Shown here in pieces: positions 34,508 through 43,037 of a stretch of 64,000 nt of DNA. Both the position numbers and the translations under genes were made by a program. The notes beneath the pieces were generated by a model, which saw nothing but the letters and a program-made list of their open reading frames with translations, had not been told where the DNA came from and did no database searches. Source of the stretch: an uncultured Flavobacteriaceae bacterium (GTDB taxonomy: Bacteria > Bacteroidota > Bacteroidia > Flavobacteriales > Flavobacteriaceae); contig CALDUF010000064.1 of assembly GCA_937923515.1 (NCBI GenBank), positions 1 through 64,000 of the forward strand, in the 5' to 3' direction. Position 1 is the first letter of the stretch. Each line of letters starts with the position of its first letter.

Positions 34508-34515
34508 TATATTTG
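34508..34515 (+). promoter_or_regulatory. -7 promoter element for the TetR-ABC-HlyD-TolC operon
   Basis: TATATTTG fits TAnnTTTG and lies 18 bases before the ATG at 34534. A second small inverted repeat AATAG/CTATT (34494-34508) touches it and may be an additional operator. Confidence 0.55.
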
Positions 34516-34533
34516 CGTTCAAATTAATCAATC

Positions 34534-35205
34534 ATGGATTCATTACTTTCAAATTTAAAGATAGCTGTACCAGAAAAAATTTACGTTAAAGACCCCGAAT
34601 CTTCAGATTTAGGAAAGCGAATTGTACAGCACAGTATCATCTTAATTGACAATATGGGCTTTGATAGTTTTACTTTTAAAAAACTAGGACATAAAATAGG
34701 CTCTAACGAAAGTTCTATATATCGTTATTTTGAAAGTAAACATAAACTACTATTGTATTTATCTTCATGGTATTGGGCTTGGATAGAATACCAGCTGGTT
34801 ATTGAAACCCACAATCTAAACCCTTTAGACAAACTACAAAAAGCTATTGAAGTTGTATCTAGGACTACTAAGGAAGACTCTAATTTTTCGCATATTAATG
34901 AGGTAGTACTCAATCGAATTATTGTAAATGAAAATTCAAAATCATTTTTAACAAAAGAAGTAGATCAAGAAAACAAACAAGGCTATTTTGTAATTTACAA
35001 GCGTATTGTGCATAGACTGCGTGATATGATAATAGCATCAAACCCAAATTATAAATATCCGTCTAGTTTAGCCAGTACAATTATAGAAGGGAGTTTACAC
35101 CAGCATTTTTTAAAACAACATTTCACATCTATTACAGATTGTGATTCTGACATTACACCTACTCAATTTTACAAAAACTTAGCGCTAAACACATTACAAT
35201 CTTAA
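34534..35205 (+). CDS. TetR/AcrR-family transcriptional regulator
   Basis: A 223-residue regulator. The N-terminal helix-turn-helix is in IVQHSIILIDNMGFDSFTFKKLGHKIGSNESSIYRYFESKHKLLLYL (about 30-76), with the family-typical YRYFxSKxxLL. The ligand domain (about 80-223) is not conserved enough to name an effector. It is the first gene of a four-gene tripartite export operon and ends 2 bases before the ABC start, so it most likely controls this operon. Repression of an efflux system by a TetR protein is the common pattern; the direction of regulation here is inferred. Confidence 0.9.
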   Translation: MDSLLSNLKIAVPEKIYVKDPESSDLGKRIVQHSIILIDNMGFDSFTFKKLGHKIGSNESSIYRYFESKHKLLLYLSSWYWAWIEYQLVIETHNLNPLDKLQKAIEVVSRTTKEDSNFSHINEVVLNRIIVNENSKSFLTKEVDQENKQGYFVIYKRIVHRLRDMIIASNPNYKYPSSLASTIIEGSLHQHFLKQHFTSITDCDSDITPTQFYKNLALNTLQS

Positions 35206-35207
35206 TT

Positions 35208-36875
35208 ATGGAACAACCAAATATGACACCCTGGCAACGCTTAATAGGCTTGTTTCAATTAGAAAAAAGAGACATTCTTCAAATATTTTACTATGCCATT
35301 TTTGCAGGTATTGTTGCACTTTCTTTACCCTTAGGTATACAAGCTATCATAAATTTAATTCAAGGTGCACAAATATCTACATCGTGGATAGTTTTAGTAG
35401 TTATAGTTACACTAGGTGTTGCATTTTCTGGAGCGCTACAATTGATGCAACTACGTATTATTGAAACTATACAGCAACGTATTTTTACAAGGTCGTCTTT
35501 TGAATTAGCATACCGGTTTCCTAAAATAAAAATGGCTGAATTGCGTAACTATTATCCACCGGAATTAGCGAATCGTTTTTTTGATACGTTAACAATTCAA
35601 AAGAGTTTATCTAAAATTTTAATAGATGTACCAACAGCGGTGCTACAAATTGTATTTGCTCTAATACTACTATCGTTCTACCACCCGTTTTTTATCATTT
35701 TTGGATTACTTCTTTTGCTTTTAATATTTGTGGTTTTCAAGTTTACTGCAAAAAAAGGTTTAGAAACCAGTTTGTACGAATCTAAAAATAAATATAAGGT
35801 AGCGCACTGGATTCAAGAAATTGCACGCTCTGTAATTAGCTTTAAACTTTCAGGAAGTACTAGTCTTGGTATCAATAAAAACGATGAATTAGTAAGCGGG
35901 TATTTAAAAGCAAGAGAAAGCCACTTTAGAATTTTGATGATTCAATTTATACAAATGATAAGTTTCAAAGTTATAGTAACCGCAAGCTTATTATTAATTG
36001 GTGGTGCTTTAGTTTTAAATCAAGAAATGAATATTGGACAATTTGTGGCTGCAGAAATCATTATTTTATTAGTAATTGCTTCAGTTGAAAAATTAATACT
36101 TGGTTTAGAATCGTTTTATGACACTTTAACATCATTAGAAAAAATTGGACAAATAGTTGATAAAGATCTAGAAAGTCAATCTGGAGAAACGCCACAATTC
36201 AGTAAAGGGATTTCTATTGAGTTGGAAAATGTATCTTACGGTGTTGAAAATAGAGAAAAACACATTTTAAAAGATATTTCACTCAAAATAAATTCTAAGA
36301 GTAGAATTTTAATAACTGGTGAGAGTGGTTCAGGAAAATCTACTTTACTACGCTTAATTTCTGGAGTAATTGAGGCTACCTCTGGTCATGTTTATGTAAA
36401 TGATATGTCTATAAATAGTTTGCATTTAAACTTTTACCGATCGCAGTTAGGGTTATCCCTGTCGGACGAAAACCCTTTTGAAGGCTCCATTAGAGACAAC
36501 CTTACCTTTAGCAACCCTAATATTACAGATGATAATATTTATGAAGTTCTTGACATTGTAGGTTTAAAGCATTTTATAAAAGAACAACCCGAAGGTTTAA
36601 ATACACTACTAGACCCAGATGGTAGGCAAATGTCTTACACCTTATCTAAAAAAATTGTTTTGGCACGTGCCATTTTAAAAGCACCAAAGATACTTATTCT
36701 TGAAGATGCTCTAGACCGTTTTAATAGACTAGAAACAAAAGCCATTGTAGACTATTTATCGCATCCTGATAGGCCGTGGGCGCTTGTAGTAGTTAGCTTT
36801 AGCTCGGTTTGGAAAGATAAATGCAGTGAAATTATAACCTTAGAAAAGGGTAAAATTAAATCAAAAAGTAACTAA
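35208..36875 (+). CDS. ABC transporter, fused membrane and ATPase domains with degenerate ATPase motifs
   Basis: A 555-residue type I-like exporter half. The membrane domain (residues 20-310) has about six segments. The ATPase domain (335-555) keeps Walker A GESGSGKST (371-379), but the other motifs have drifted. The Q-loop region reads LSLSDEN (416-422, no Gln), the signature is SYTLSKK instead of LSGGQ, Walker B ends ILILED (Glu 499 then Asp 500, the reverse of the usual order), and the switch histidine is Phe 531 (VVVSFSS). It sits between TetR and HlyD/TolC genes, like the inner component of a type I secretion or efflux system. It may bind ATP with little hydrolysis, or work with an altered mechanism. 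There is no peptidase domain. Confidence 0.88.
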   Translation: MEQPNMTPWQRLIGLFQLEKRDILQIFYYAIFAGIVALSLPLGIQAIINLIQGAQISTSWIVLVVIVTLGVAFSGALQLMQLRIIETIQQRIFTRSSFELAYRFPKIKMAELRNYYPPELANRFFDTLTIQKSLSKILIDVPTAVLQIVFALILLSFYHPFFIIFGLLLLLLIFVVFKFTAKKGLETSLYESKNKYKVAHWIQEIARSVISFKLSGSTSLGINKNDELVSGYLKARESHFRILMIQFIQMISFKVIVTASLLLIGGALVLNQEMNIGQFVAAEIIILLVIASVEKLILGLESFYDTLTSLEKIGQIVDKDLESQSGETPQFSKGISIELENVSYGVENREKHILKDISLKINSKSRILITGESGSGKSTLLRLISGVIEATSGHVYVNDMSINSLHLNFYRSQLGLSLSDENPFEGSIRDNLTFSNPNITDDNIYEVLDIVGLKHFIKEQPEGLNTLLDPDGRQMSYTLSKKIVLARAILKAPKILILEDALDRFNRLETKAIVDYLSHPDRPWALVVVSFSSVWKDKCSEIITLEKGKIKSKSN

Positions 36876-36878
36876 GCT

Positions 36879-38231
36879 ATGCTCAATATAACCCACAATA
36901 AATTGAATAAAACAATAGACTTAGCAAAATTTAAGTCTGGAGAAAAAATCATGAATTTAAAGTATTACAAATACTTTAACCGATTTTTATTAGCTGCGGC
37001 AATTATCCTTTTAATTGTACTGTTCTTACCATGGACGCAAAATATCACTGGTCAAGGTCTAGTTACCACATTAAAGCCAGATCAACGGCCGCAAACCATT
37101 CAATCTCAAATACCAGGTCGTATAGAACAATGGTTTGTACAAGAAGGCGATTACGTAGTAAAAGGAGATACTATTTTAAGAATTTCTGAAGTAAAAAGTG
37201 AGTATTTTGATGATAGATTAGTGGAGAGAACTAACAATCAAATTAAAGCAAAATCATCTTCAGTTGTTGCTTACGAGGGTAAAGTAAGTGCTTTGAACAG
37301 ACAAATTTCAGCTTTAAGAAATGAGCAAAATTTAAAAATTGAACAAACCAGAAACAAACTATTACAATCAAAATTAAAAGTAAAAAGTGATAGCATAGAC
37401 TTAGAAGCTGCAAAAACCAATTTAAAGATTGCCGAAACCCAGTTTAATCGAATTCAAACCCTGCAGCTTGAAGGTCTAAAAGCGGTTAAGGATGTTGAGG
37501 AAAAACGCTTAAAACTTCAAGAAACACAAGCCAAATACATTTCACAAGAAAATAAACTTTTAGCTAGTAAAAACGATGTCATAAATGCCAAACTAGAATT
37601 GGCAAGAACCAATGCTGCTTTTGCTGATAAAATATCTAAAGCGCAAAGCGATATGTTTACAGCACAATCAAGCGGGTATGATACCCAAGCACAAGTATTA
37701 AAACTAGAAAATGCATCAACAAATTACCTACGTCGTAGCAATTTACTTTACGTAACTGCACCGCAAAATGGCTATATTAATAAGGTGTTAAAGGGTGGTA
37801 TTGGTGTAACTTTTAAGGAAGGATCTGAATTGGTTGGCATTATGCCAGCGCAAATAGATTTGGCAGTAGAAACTTTTGTGAGACCAATAGATTTACCGCT
37901 TTTGCATATAGGCGAAAAAGTACGTGTACAGTTTGATGGATGGCCCGCTATAGTTTTTAGCGGATGGCCCAATGTATCCTACGGTACGTATGGCGCTAAG
38001 GTAGTTGCGATTGAACGCTTTATTAGCGAAAACGGCAAATACCGCGTATTACTAGCACCAGACGAAACAGACCATAATTGGCCCGAGGCTATACGTGCGG
38101 GTTCTGGAGCAAGAACCATTGCACTATTAGAAGATGTACCAATTTGGTTTGAATTATGGCGACAAATTAACAGTTTCCCACCTAACTATTACCAACCTGA
38201 AGGCGGAAAATCAAGCTCTAAAAAAGGTTAA
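36879..38231 (+). CDS. HlyD-family membrane-fusion (periplasmic adaptor) protein
   Basis: A 450-residue adaptor. One membrane segment near residues 33-50 (FLLAAAIILLIVLFLPW). Biotin/lipoyl-type halves flank a long coiled coil (about 105-265), first IPGRIEQWFVQEGDYVVKGDTIL and later LYVTAPQNGYINKVLKGGIGVTFKEGSELVGI. The start at 36879 is 3 bases after the ABC stop; an internal ATG at 36951 (MNLKYYKYF) would give a more usual short N-terminus. With the ABC protein inside and TolC outside it would form a continuous envelope-spanning exporter. Substrate unknown. Confidence 0.92.
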   Translation: MLNITHNKLNKTIDLAKFKSGEKIMNLKYYKYFNRFLLAAAIILLIVLFLPWTQNITGQGLVTTLKPDQRPQTIQSQIPGRIEQWFVQEGDYVVKGDTILRISEVKSEYFDDRLVERTNNQIKAKSSSVVAYEGKVSALNRQISALRNEQNLKIEQTRNKLLQSKLKVKSDSIDLEAAKTNLKIAETQFNRIQTLQLEGLKAVKDVEEKRLKLQETQAKYISQENKLLASKNDVINAKLELARTNAAFADKISKAQSDMFTAQSSGYDTQAQVLKLENASTNYLRRSNLLYVTAPQNGYINKVLKGGIGVTFKEGSELVGIMPAQIDLAVETFVRPIDLPLLHIGEKVRVQFDGWPAIVFSGWPNVSYGTYGAKVVAIERFISENGKYRVLLAPDETDHNWPEAIRAGSGARTIALLEDVPIWFELWRQINSFPPNYYQPEGGKSSSKKG

Positions 38232-38233
38232 AA

Positions 38234-39628
38234 ATGAGAATCACTATACTATATATTTTACTCAGCTTTAGCAGTCTATTATCAGCACAAGATTCTACAT
38301 CGGTAATTTCTTTATCTGAGTATTTAGGCTACGTCAAGTCGTTTCATCCTATTGTAAAGCAAGCTAACTTGGTAATTAACGAAAGTGAAGCAAAACTATT
38401 GAAGGCAAGAGGTGCTTTTGATCCTAAACTTGAAGTAGATTACGACAGGAAAAAGTTTAAAAATATTGAATATTTTGACAAGCTAAATGCTACATTTAAA
38501 ATACCAACTTGGTTTGGTATAGAGTTTAAAGGCAATTTAGAAGAAAATACTGGAGAATTTCTTAACCCTGAAGCTGATGTTCCCTTAGATGGCCTATATA
38601 GCGCAGGCGTTTCTATACCTGTTGCCCGAGGTTTATTAACCAATAAACGTATGGCTATGTTAAGGCAATCGCGTTTGTATGTAAAACAAGCACAAGTAGA
38701 TAGGCAATTGCTAGTAAATAATATTTTATACGATGCTACTGTAACCTATTTTAATTGGTTGAGACGGTATAACGAAAAACGTGTTTACGAAGATTTTTTA
38801 GACAATGCAGAAATTAGATTTAATGGTATTAAAAAAAGCTATGAAGTAGGTGATAAACCAGCTATAGACACTCTAGAAGCTAGAATAGCTTTAAATAATA
38901 GGCGTTTAAACTTAGAAAAATCTAGAATTAAATTTATTAAATCCTCTCTCGAATTATCTAATTTTTTATGGTTGAATAACAATACGCCTGTAGAACTTGA
39001 AGACAATGTTATTCCTGATACCAATACCTTTTTAAGTGTTGATGAAACTCTAAATACATCAGGTTTAGATGTTGAAAGCTTTGATATTGAAAGTCATCCA
39101 AAACTACAATCGTTAGATTATAAAATTAGAAGCCTAAATATTGAAAAACGGTTGAAAGCAAATTTCTTACTTCCACAAATTGATTTACAATATAATTTTC
39201 TATCTGAAACACCAGAAATTGCACGTTCGTTTAGTACTTCTGCATATAAAAGTGGGGTTAACGTCTATTTTCCGTTATTTTTAAGAAAAGAACGTGGCGA
39301 TTTAAGGTTAGCAAAACTAAAATTGCAAGACACGCGCTTTGAAGTGCAAGACACAAGAGTTGGCTTAAGAAATAAAATTGATGCCATTAGTCAAGAATTA
39401 GATTCGTACATTACCCAAACTGATTTTACTGAAATTATAGTAAATGACTATGCCACAATGCTATCGGCTGAAGAGCGTAAATTTTTCTTGGGAGAAAGCT
39501 CATTATTTTTAGTGAACTCAAGAGAATCTAAACTTATTGATGCAAAACTAAAAGCTATTGAAATTGAAAATAGTTTTTTAAATACTAAAGCCAATTTATT
39601 TAACGTACTAGCTATTGAAAGCGAATAG
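38234..39628 (+). CDS. TolC-family outer-membrane efflux protein
   Basis: A 464-residue outer-membrane channel protein with signal peptide (about 1-18, ending LLSAQ). It has the two-fold repeated helical hairpins of the family: ESEAKLLKARGAFDPKLEVDYDRKKF in the first half, and LEKSRIKFIKSSLELSNFLW and LRLAKLKLQDTRFEVQDTRVGLRNKIDA in the second. Last gene of the TetR-ABC-HlyD-TolC operon, starting 2 bases after the adaptor stop. No obvious terminator directly follows. Confidence 0.92.
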   Translation: MRITILYILLSFSSLLSAQDSTSVISLSEYLGYVKSFHPIVKQANLVINESEAKLLKARGAFDPKLEVDYDRKKFKNIEYFDKLNATFKIPTWFGIEFKGNLEENTGEFLNPEADVPLDGLYSAGVSIPVARGLLTNKRMAMLRQSRLYVKQAQVDRQLLVNNILYDATVTYFNWLRRYNEKRVYEDFLDNAEIRFNGIKKSYEVGDKPAIDTLEARIALNNRRLNLEKSRIKFIKSSLELSNFLWLNNNTPVELEDNVIPDTNTFLSVDETLNTSGLDVESFDIESHPKLQSLDYKIRSLNIEKRLKANFLLPQIDLQYNFLSETPEIARSFSTSAYKSGVNVYFPLFLRKERGDLRLAKLKLQDTRFEVQDTRVGLRNKIDAISQELDSYITQTDFTEIIVNDYATMLSAEERKFFLGESSLFLVNSRESKLIDAKLKAIEIENSFLNTKANLFNVLAIESE

Positions 39629-39790
39629 AAAAGCGTATTGTATTGTGCATTAGCACTAAACAGCCTGTTTATCTTAATAATATTTGCTTATCAATTAAAA
39701 ACACTAGGCATACGCATCGCAAATACTGCACTATTACTAGCATATTTTAATTGCTATAGCACATGCTATTATTAAAAAAAAAGCAAAACT

Positions 39791-39811
39791 TCATAAAATA
39801 TAGTTTTATGA
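39791..39811. repeat. 21-bp inverted repeat upstream of sodC
   Basis: TCATAAAA-TATAG-TTTTATGA, perfect 8-bp arms, located between the TolC stop and the sodC promoter. Its core CATAAAATATA also occurs in the inverted repeat at 34432-34460 at the other end of the efflux operon. Function unknown. Confidence 0.35.
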
Positions 39812-39823
39812 CATCGTGGTTTC

Positions 39824-39854
39824 TTGCATTTTGTTTAATTAAGTCTTAACTTCG
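39824..39854 (+). promoter_or_regulatory. Promoter candidate for sodC
   Basis: TTG (39824-39826), 20 bases, then TAACTTCG (39847-39854), one mismatch to TAnnTTTG. The ATG follows at 39879. Confidence 0.4.
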
Positions 39855-39878
39855 ACTAGACTAAAATTTTTAAGAATT

Positions 39879-40445
39879 ATGAAAAAAATTACAATTTTAT
39901 TATTAGCAATAACGGTGTCTCTTACAGCCTGTAAAAAGAAAAAAGAAGATGTAAACGTTGAAGAAACACCAGTAGCTACCGAAGTTGTTAAAACTAAAAA
40001 AGTTAAAATGGCTCTTAATTCCAAAAGTAATACTAACACTAACGGCAACGTCGTATTTAAAGAGGAAGATGGTAGTGTAACTATGACGGCAATTATAAGC
40101 GGTTTAGAACCTGGCGAGCATGCCATACACATTCACACAACGGCCGATTGCTCTTCTGCAGACGGAAAATCTGCTGGTGGACATTGGAATCCTACAGGAA
40201 AACCTCATGGAAAATGGGGTAATGATACTGGTTACCATAAAGGTGATATTGGTAATTTTATTGCTGATGAAAATGGTAATGGCACCATTTCTAAAACTAC
40301 TGACGAATGGTGTATTGGATGCGGTGATACCACTAAAGACGTTTTAGGAAAAGCTATTATTGTACACGCTGGTGCAGATGATTTTACATCACAACCTTCT
40401 GGTGCTGCTGGGGCTAGAGTAAGTTGTGCGGGTATTATTCAATAA
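39879..40445 (+). CDS. sodC: Cu/Zn superoxide dismutase lipoprotein
   Basis: A 188-residue periplasmic lipoprotein (lipobox LTAC, Cys 18) that converts superoxide to oxygen and peroxide. Every metal ligand is present. Copper: His 84, His 86 (HIHTTADC), His 102 and His 163 (IVHAG). Zinc: bridging His 102 (GGHWNP), His 110, His 120 and Asp 123 (GYHKGDIGN). Cys 91 and Cys 183 form the conserved disulfide, and the active-site arginine is in GARVSCAG. Unusual CxxC in DEWCIGCGD (residues 135-138) adds two cysteines not found in most SodC and could be a further disulfide or metal site. Monocistronic with its own terminator. Confidence 0.95.
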   Translation: MKKITILLLAITVSLTACKKKKEDVNVEETPVATEVVKTKKVKMALNSKSNTNTNGNVVFKEEDGSVTMTAIISGLEPGEHAIHIHTTADCSSADGKSAGGHWNPTGKPHGKWGNDTGYHKGDIGNFIADENGNGTISKTTDEWCIGCGDTTKDVLGKAIIVHAGADDFTSQPSGAAGARVSCAGIIQ

Positions 40446-40470
40446 TATTTTCTACAAAATTAAAATTTAA

Positions 40471-40499
40471 AAAGCTCTATAACTTATAGAGCTTTTTTT
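40471..40499 (+). terminator. Terminator of sodC
   Basis: Perfect 12-bp arms AAAGCTCTATAA (40471-40482) and TTATAGAGCTTT (40484-40495), then T residues. Confidence 0.88.
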
Positions 40500-40581
40500 G
40501 TATACACATATTTGGTTTGACAAACTACTAAACTTAAAAATCAAGTATGTTATAATACTAAGGAGAGGAATTCTAATTCAA

Positions 40582-42768
40582 TTACCTAATAAAAAGCAAC
40601 TCTCTATATTTTGTAAGTGGCCAAAGTTCATCATCTACTAGAAGTTCTAACTTATCACAAAAGTAGCGTATATCACTTAAAAAAGGCTTCACCTTATCGC
40701 AATACGCTTCGGCTTTTTTGGTAATATCCTCTAATTGATTTGCATTTTTACGTGCATCTATCATCTTTGTTACATTACTGTTTATTCCATCAACATGTCC
40801 AGAAATAGCTTTGATAAGGTTAAGTTGTTCTTTTGCCAAAGTGGTGTACTCTTTTTGGTAAATTTCTTTTAGTCCTTTTACATTTTCTATAAGTATGTTT
40901 TGGTATTTAACGGCTGTTGGTACAATATGGTTTCTAGCAATATCACCCAACACACGGCTTTCTATTTGTATATGATTAATATAAGCCTCTATAGCTACTT
41001 CATAACGTGCTTCAGATTCTATTTTACTCATTACATTCATTTCTTCAAACAAACTAATAGTGCTTTTATGCAATCGCACTTTTAAAGCTTCTGGTGTTGT
41101 TTTATTGTTGCTTAAACCTCTTTTTTTTGCTTCTTTTTCCCAAGCTTCACCATAACCATTACCCTCAAACAAAATATCTTTAGAAGCCTTTATATATTCG
41201 CGCAATACATTAAAAACAGCTTCATCTTTTTTAAAGTTTTTTTCATCTACAAGTATATCTACTTCTTTTTTAAATTCTTTTAATTGTTTAGCAACAATAG
41301 TATTTAAAACCGTCATTGGGTTACCACAATTTTCCATGGAACCTACAGCTCTAAACTCAAATTTATTCCCTGTAAATGCAAAAGGTGATGTTCTATTTCT
41401 ATCTGTATTATCTAAGAGCACATCAGGAATTTTACCAACCACGTTAAGTTTTAAATCGGTTTTTTCTTTAGGAGACAACTTCCCTTTTGTAACGCCTTCT
41501 AGCTCTTGTAAAACTTTTGTAAGCTGCTCACCAATAAACACCGAAATAATTGCTGGTGGCGCTTCGTTTGCACCCAGCCTATGATCGTTACTAGCAGAAG
41601 CAATTGAGGCTCTTAACAACTCCTCATTTTCATAAACCGCCATAATGGTATTTATAAAAAAGGTTAAAAACTGCAGATTGCTCATTGGCGTTTTTCCAGG
41701 TTTTAACAAATTTACTCCAGTATCGGTGGATAAAGACCAGTTGTTATGCTTACCAGATCCATTAATATTAGCAAATGGTTTTTCGTGAAGTAAAACTTTA
41801 AAATTATGACGAGAAGCTACGCGCCCCATAACATCCATAAGTAAAGAATTATGGTCTACAGCTAAATTAGCTTCTTCGTAAATTGGTGCTATTTCAAATT
41901 GGTTTGGCGCTACTTCATTATGTCGCGTTTTAGCAGGTATACCCAACAGCATGCATTGGTTCTCTAAATCGCGCATAAAATTTAAAGCCCTATTAGGAAT
42001 AGACCCAAAATAATGATCGTCTAACTGCTGCCCCTTGGCAGAAGAATGTCCTAACAAAGTTCTACCAGTTAAAGTGATGTCTGGTCTACAAGCCACAAGG
42101 TTTTTATCTACCAAAAAGTACTCTTGCTCCCACCCCATAGAAGAGGTTACTTTTTTCACATTTTTGTCAAAATATTTACAAATATCAGTCGCAGCATCGT
42201 CAATCGCATGTAATGCCCTAAGTAGCGGTGTTTTAAAATCTAAAGCTTCTCCTGTATATGCCACAAAAATAGTAGGAATACACAATGTAGTTTCATAAAT
42301 AAACGCAGGTGATGTAGGGTCCCAAGCAGTATAGCCTCTGGCCTCAAAGGTATTGCGAATACCACCACTAGGAAAACTAGAGGCATCAGGTTCTTGCTGT
42401 ACAAGTTGTGTACCACCAAACTTCTCAATAGCACTCCCATTATCTAATGTTTCAAAAAAAGCATCGTGTTTTTCAGCAGTAACACCTGTTAAAGGTTGAA
42501 ACCAGTGCGTATAATGCGTAACACCTTTAGATAAGGCCCAATCTTTCATTGAAGAGGCTACTTGGTCGGCAACAGTTCTATTAATTTTTTTACCATCTTC
42601 AATAGCACTTATCACACTCGTAAACGCATCATTGGTTAAGTATTGACGCATGGTAGTGGCATTAAATACATTAGCCCCAAATAACTCTGACCGCTTGGTG
42701 TCTTCAACAAAAGTATTTGGTTTATAACTTATGGATTCTTTAAGCGCATGAAATCGTAAAATTGCCAT
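40582..42768 (-). CDS. glnN: Glutamine synthetase type III
   Basis: A 728-residue GSIII enzyme that forms glutamine from glutamate, ammonia and ATP, assembled as a dodecamer in the cytoplasm. The length and motifs are those of type III: FGANVFNATTMRQYL near the N-terminus, GWEQEYFLVD for a metal-binding Glu pair, HNEVAPNQFEIAP, and NGSGKHNNWSLSTDTGVNLL for ATP and substrate. The family's long helical C-terminus is complete (to residue 728). It is divergent from a type II enzyme, with 269 bases between starts. It has its own -7 element at 42803-42810. Why two classes are kept is not shown by sequence. Confidence 0.96.
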   Translation of the reverse strand: MAILRFHALKESISYKPNTFVEDTKRSELFGANVFNATTMRQYLTNDAFTSVISAIEDGKKINRTVADQVASSMKDWALSKGVTHYTHWFQPLTGVTAEKHDAFFETLDNGSAIEKFGGTQLVQQEPDASSFPSGGIRNTFEARGYTAWDPTSPAFIYETTLCIPTIFVAYTGEALDFKTPLLRALHAIDDAATDICKYFDKNVKKVTSSMGWEQEYFLVDKNLVACRPDITLTGRTLLGHSSAKGQQLDDHYFGSIPNRALNFMRDLENQCMLLGIPAKTRHNEVAPNQFEIAPIYEEANLAVDHNSLLMDVMGRVASRHNFKVLLHEKPFANINGSGKHNNWSLSTDTGVNLLKPGKTPMSNLQFLTFFINTIMAVYENEELLRASIASASNDHRLGANEAPPAIISVFIGEQLTKVLQELEGVTKGKLSPKEKTDLKLNVVGKIPDVLLDNTDRNRTSPFAFTGNKFEFRAVGSMENCGNPMTVLNTIVAKQLKEFKKEVDILVDEKNFKKDEAVFNVLREYIKASKDILFEGNGYGEAWEKEAKKRGLSNNKTTPEALKVRLHKSTISLFEEMNVMSKIESEARYEVAIEAYINHIQIESRVLGDIARNHIVPTAVKYQNILIENVKGLKEIYQKEYTTLAKEQLNLIKAISGHVDGINSNVTKMIDARKNANQLEDITKKAEAYCDKVKPFLSDIRYFCDKLELLVDDELWPLTKYRELLFIR

Positions 42769-42802
42769 TATGTAGCCTATTTTAATTGGTTATTTTAAAG
42801 TA

Positions 42803-42810
42803 CAAAAATA
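42803..42810 (-). promoter_or_regulatory. -7 promoter element for glnN
   Basis: Minus-strand TATTTTTG, 35 bases before the start codon; fits TAnnTTTG. No -33 TTG at normal spacing, which would be compatible with activator dependence. Confidence 0.5.
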
Positions 42811-42990
42811 ATCGATAAGAATAAACATTAAAGCATACATCTTAATTTTTTACGTTATCAATATTTCAATATTTATATAAATTACTATACTTTTTTTAAT
42901 ATAACCCTTAAAAAAATGGGGTATAAATAAAAATAGTACTAGCATTTATGAAAACCACCTTTAAAAACTTAAAGTATCTTCATAAAAATA

Positions 42991-42998
42991 TATATTTG
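42991..42998 (+). promoter_or_regulatory. -7 promoter element for the type II glutamine synthetase
   Basis: TATATTTG, 40 bases before the ATG at 43038; exact match to TAnnTTTG. No clear -33 element. Confidence 0.55.
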
Positions 42999-43037
42999 TG
43001 TCGATTACAATAAGATATTCAATATAAAATATTAATT

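Noticed and set aside
34725-34913. Minus-strand 62-residue frame inside the TetR gene
   Set aside because: Fully inside a well-supported regulator gene; composition is that of a reverse frame.
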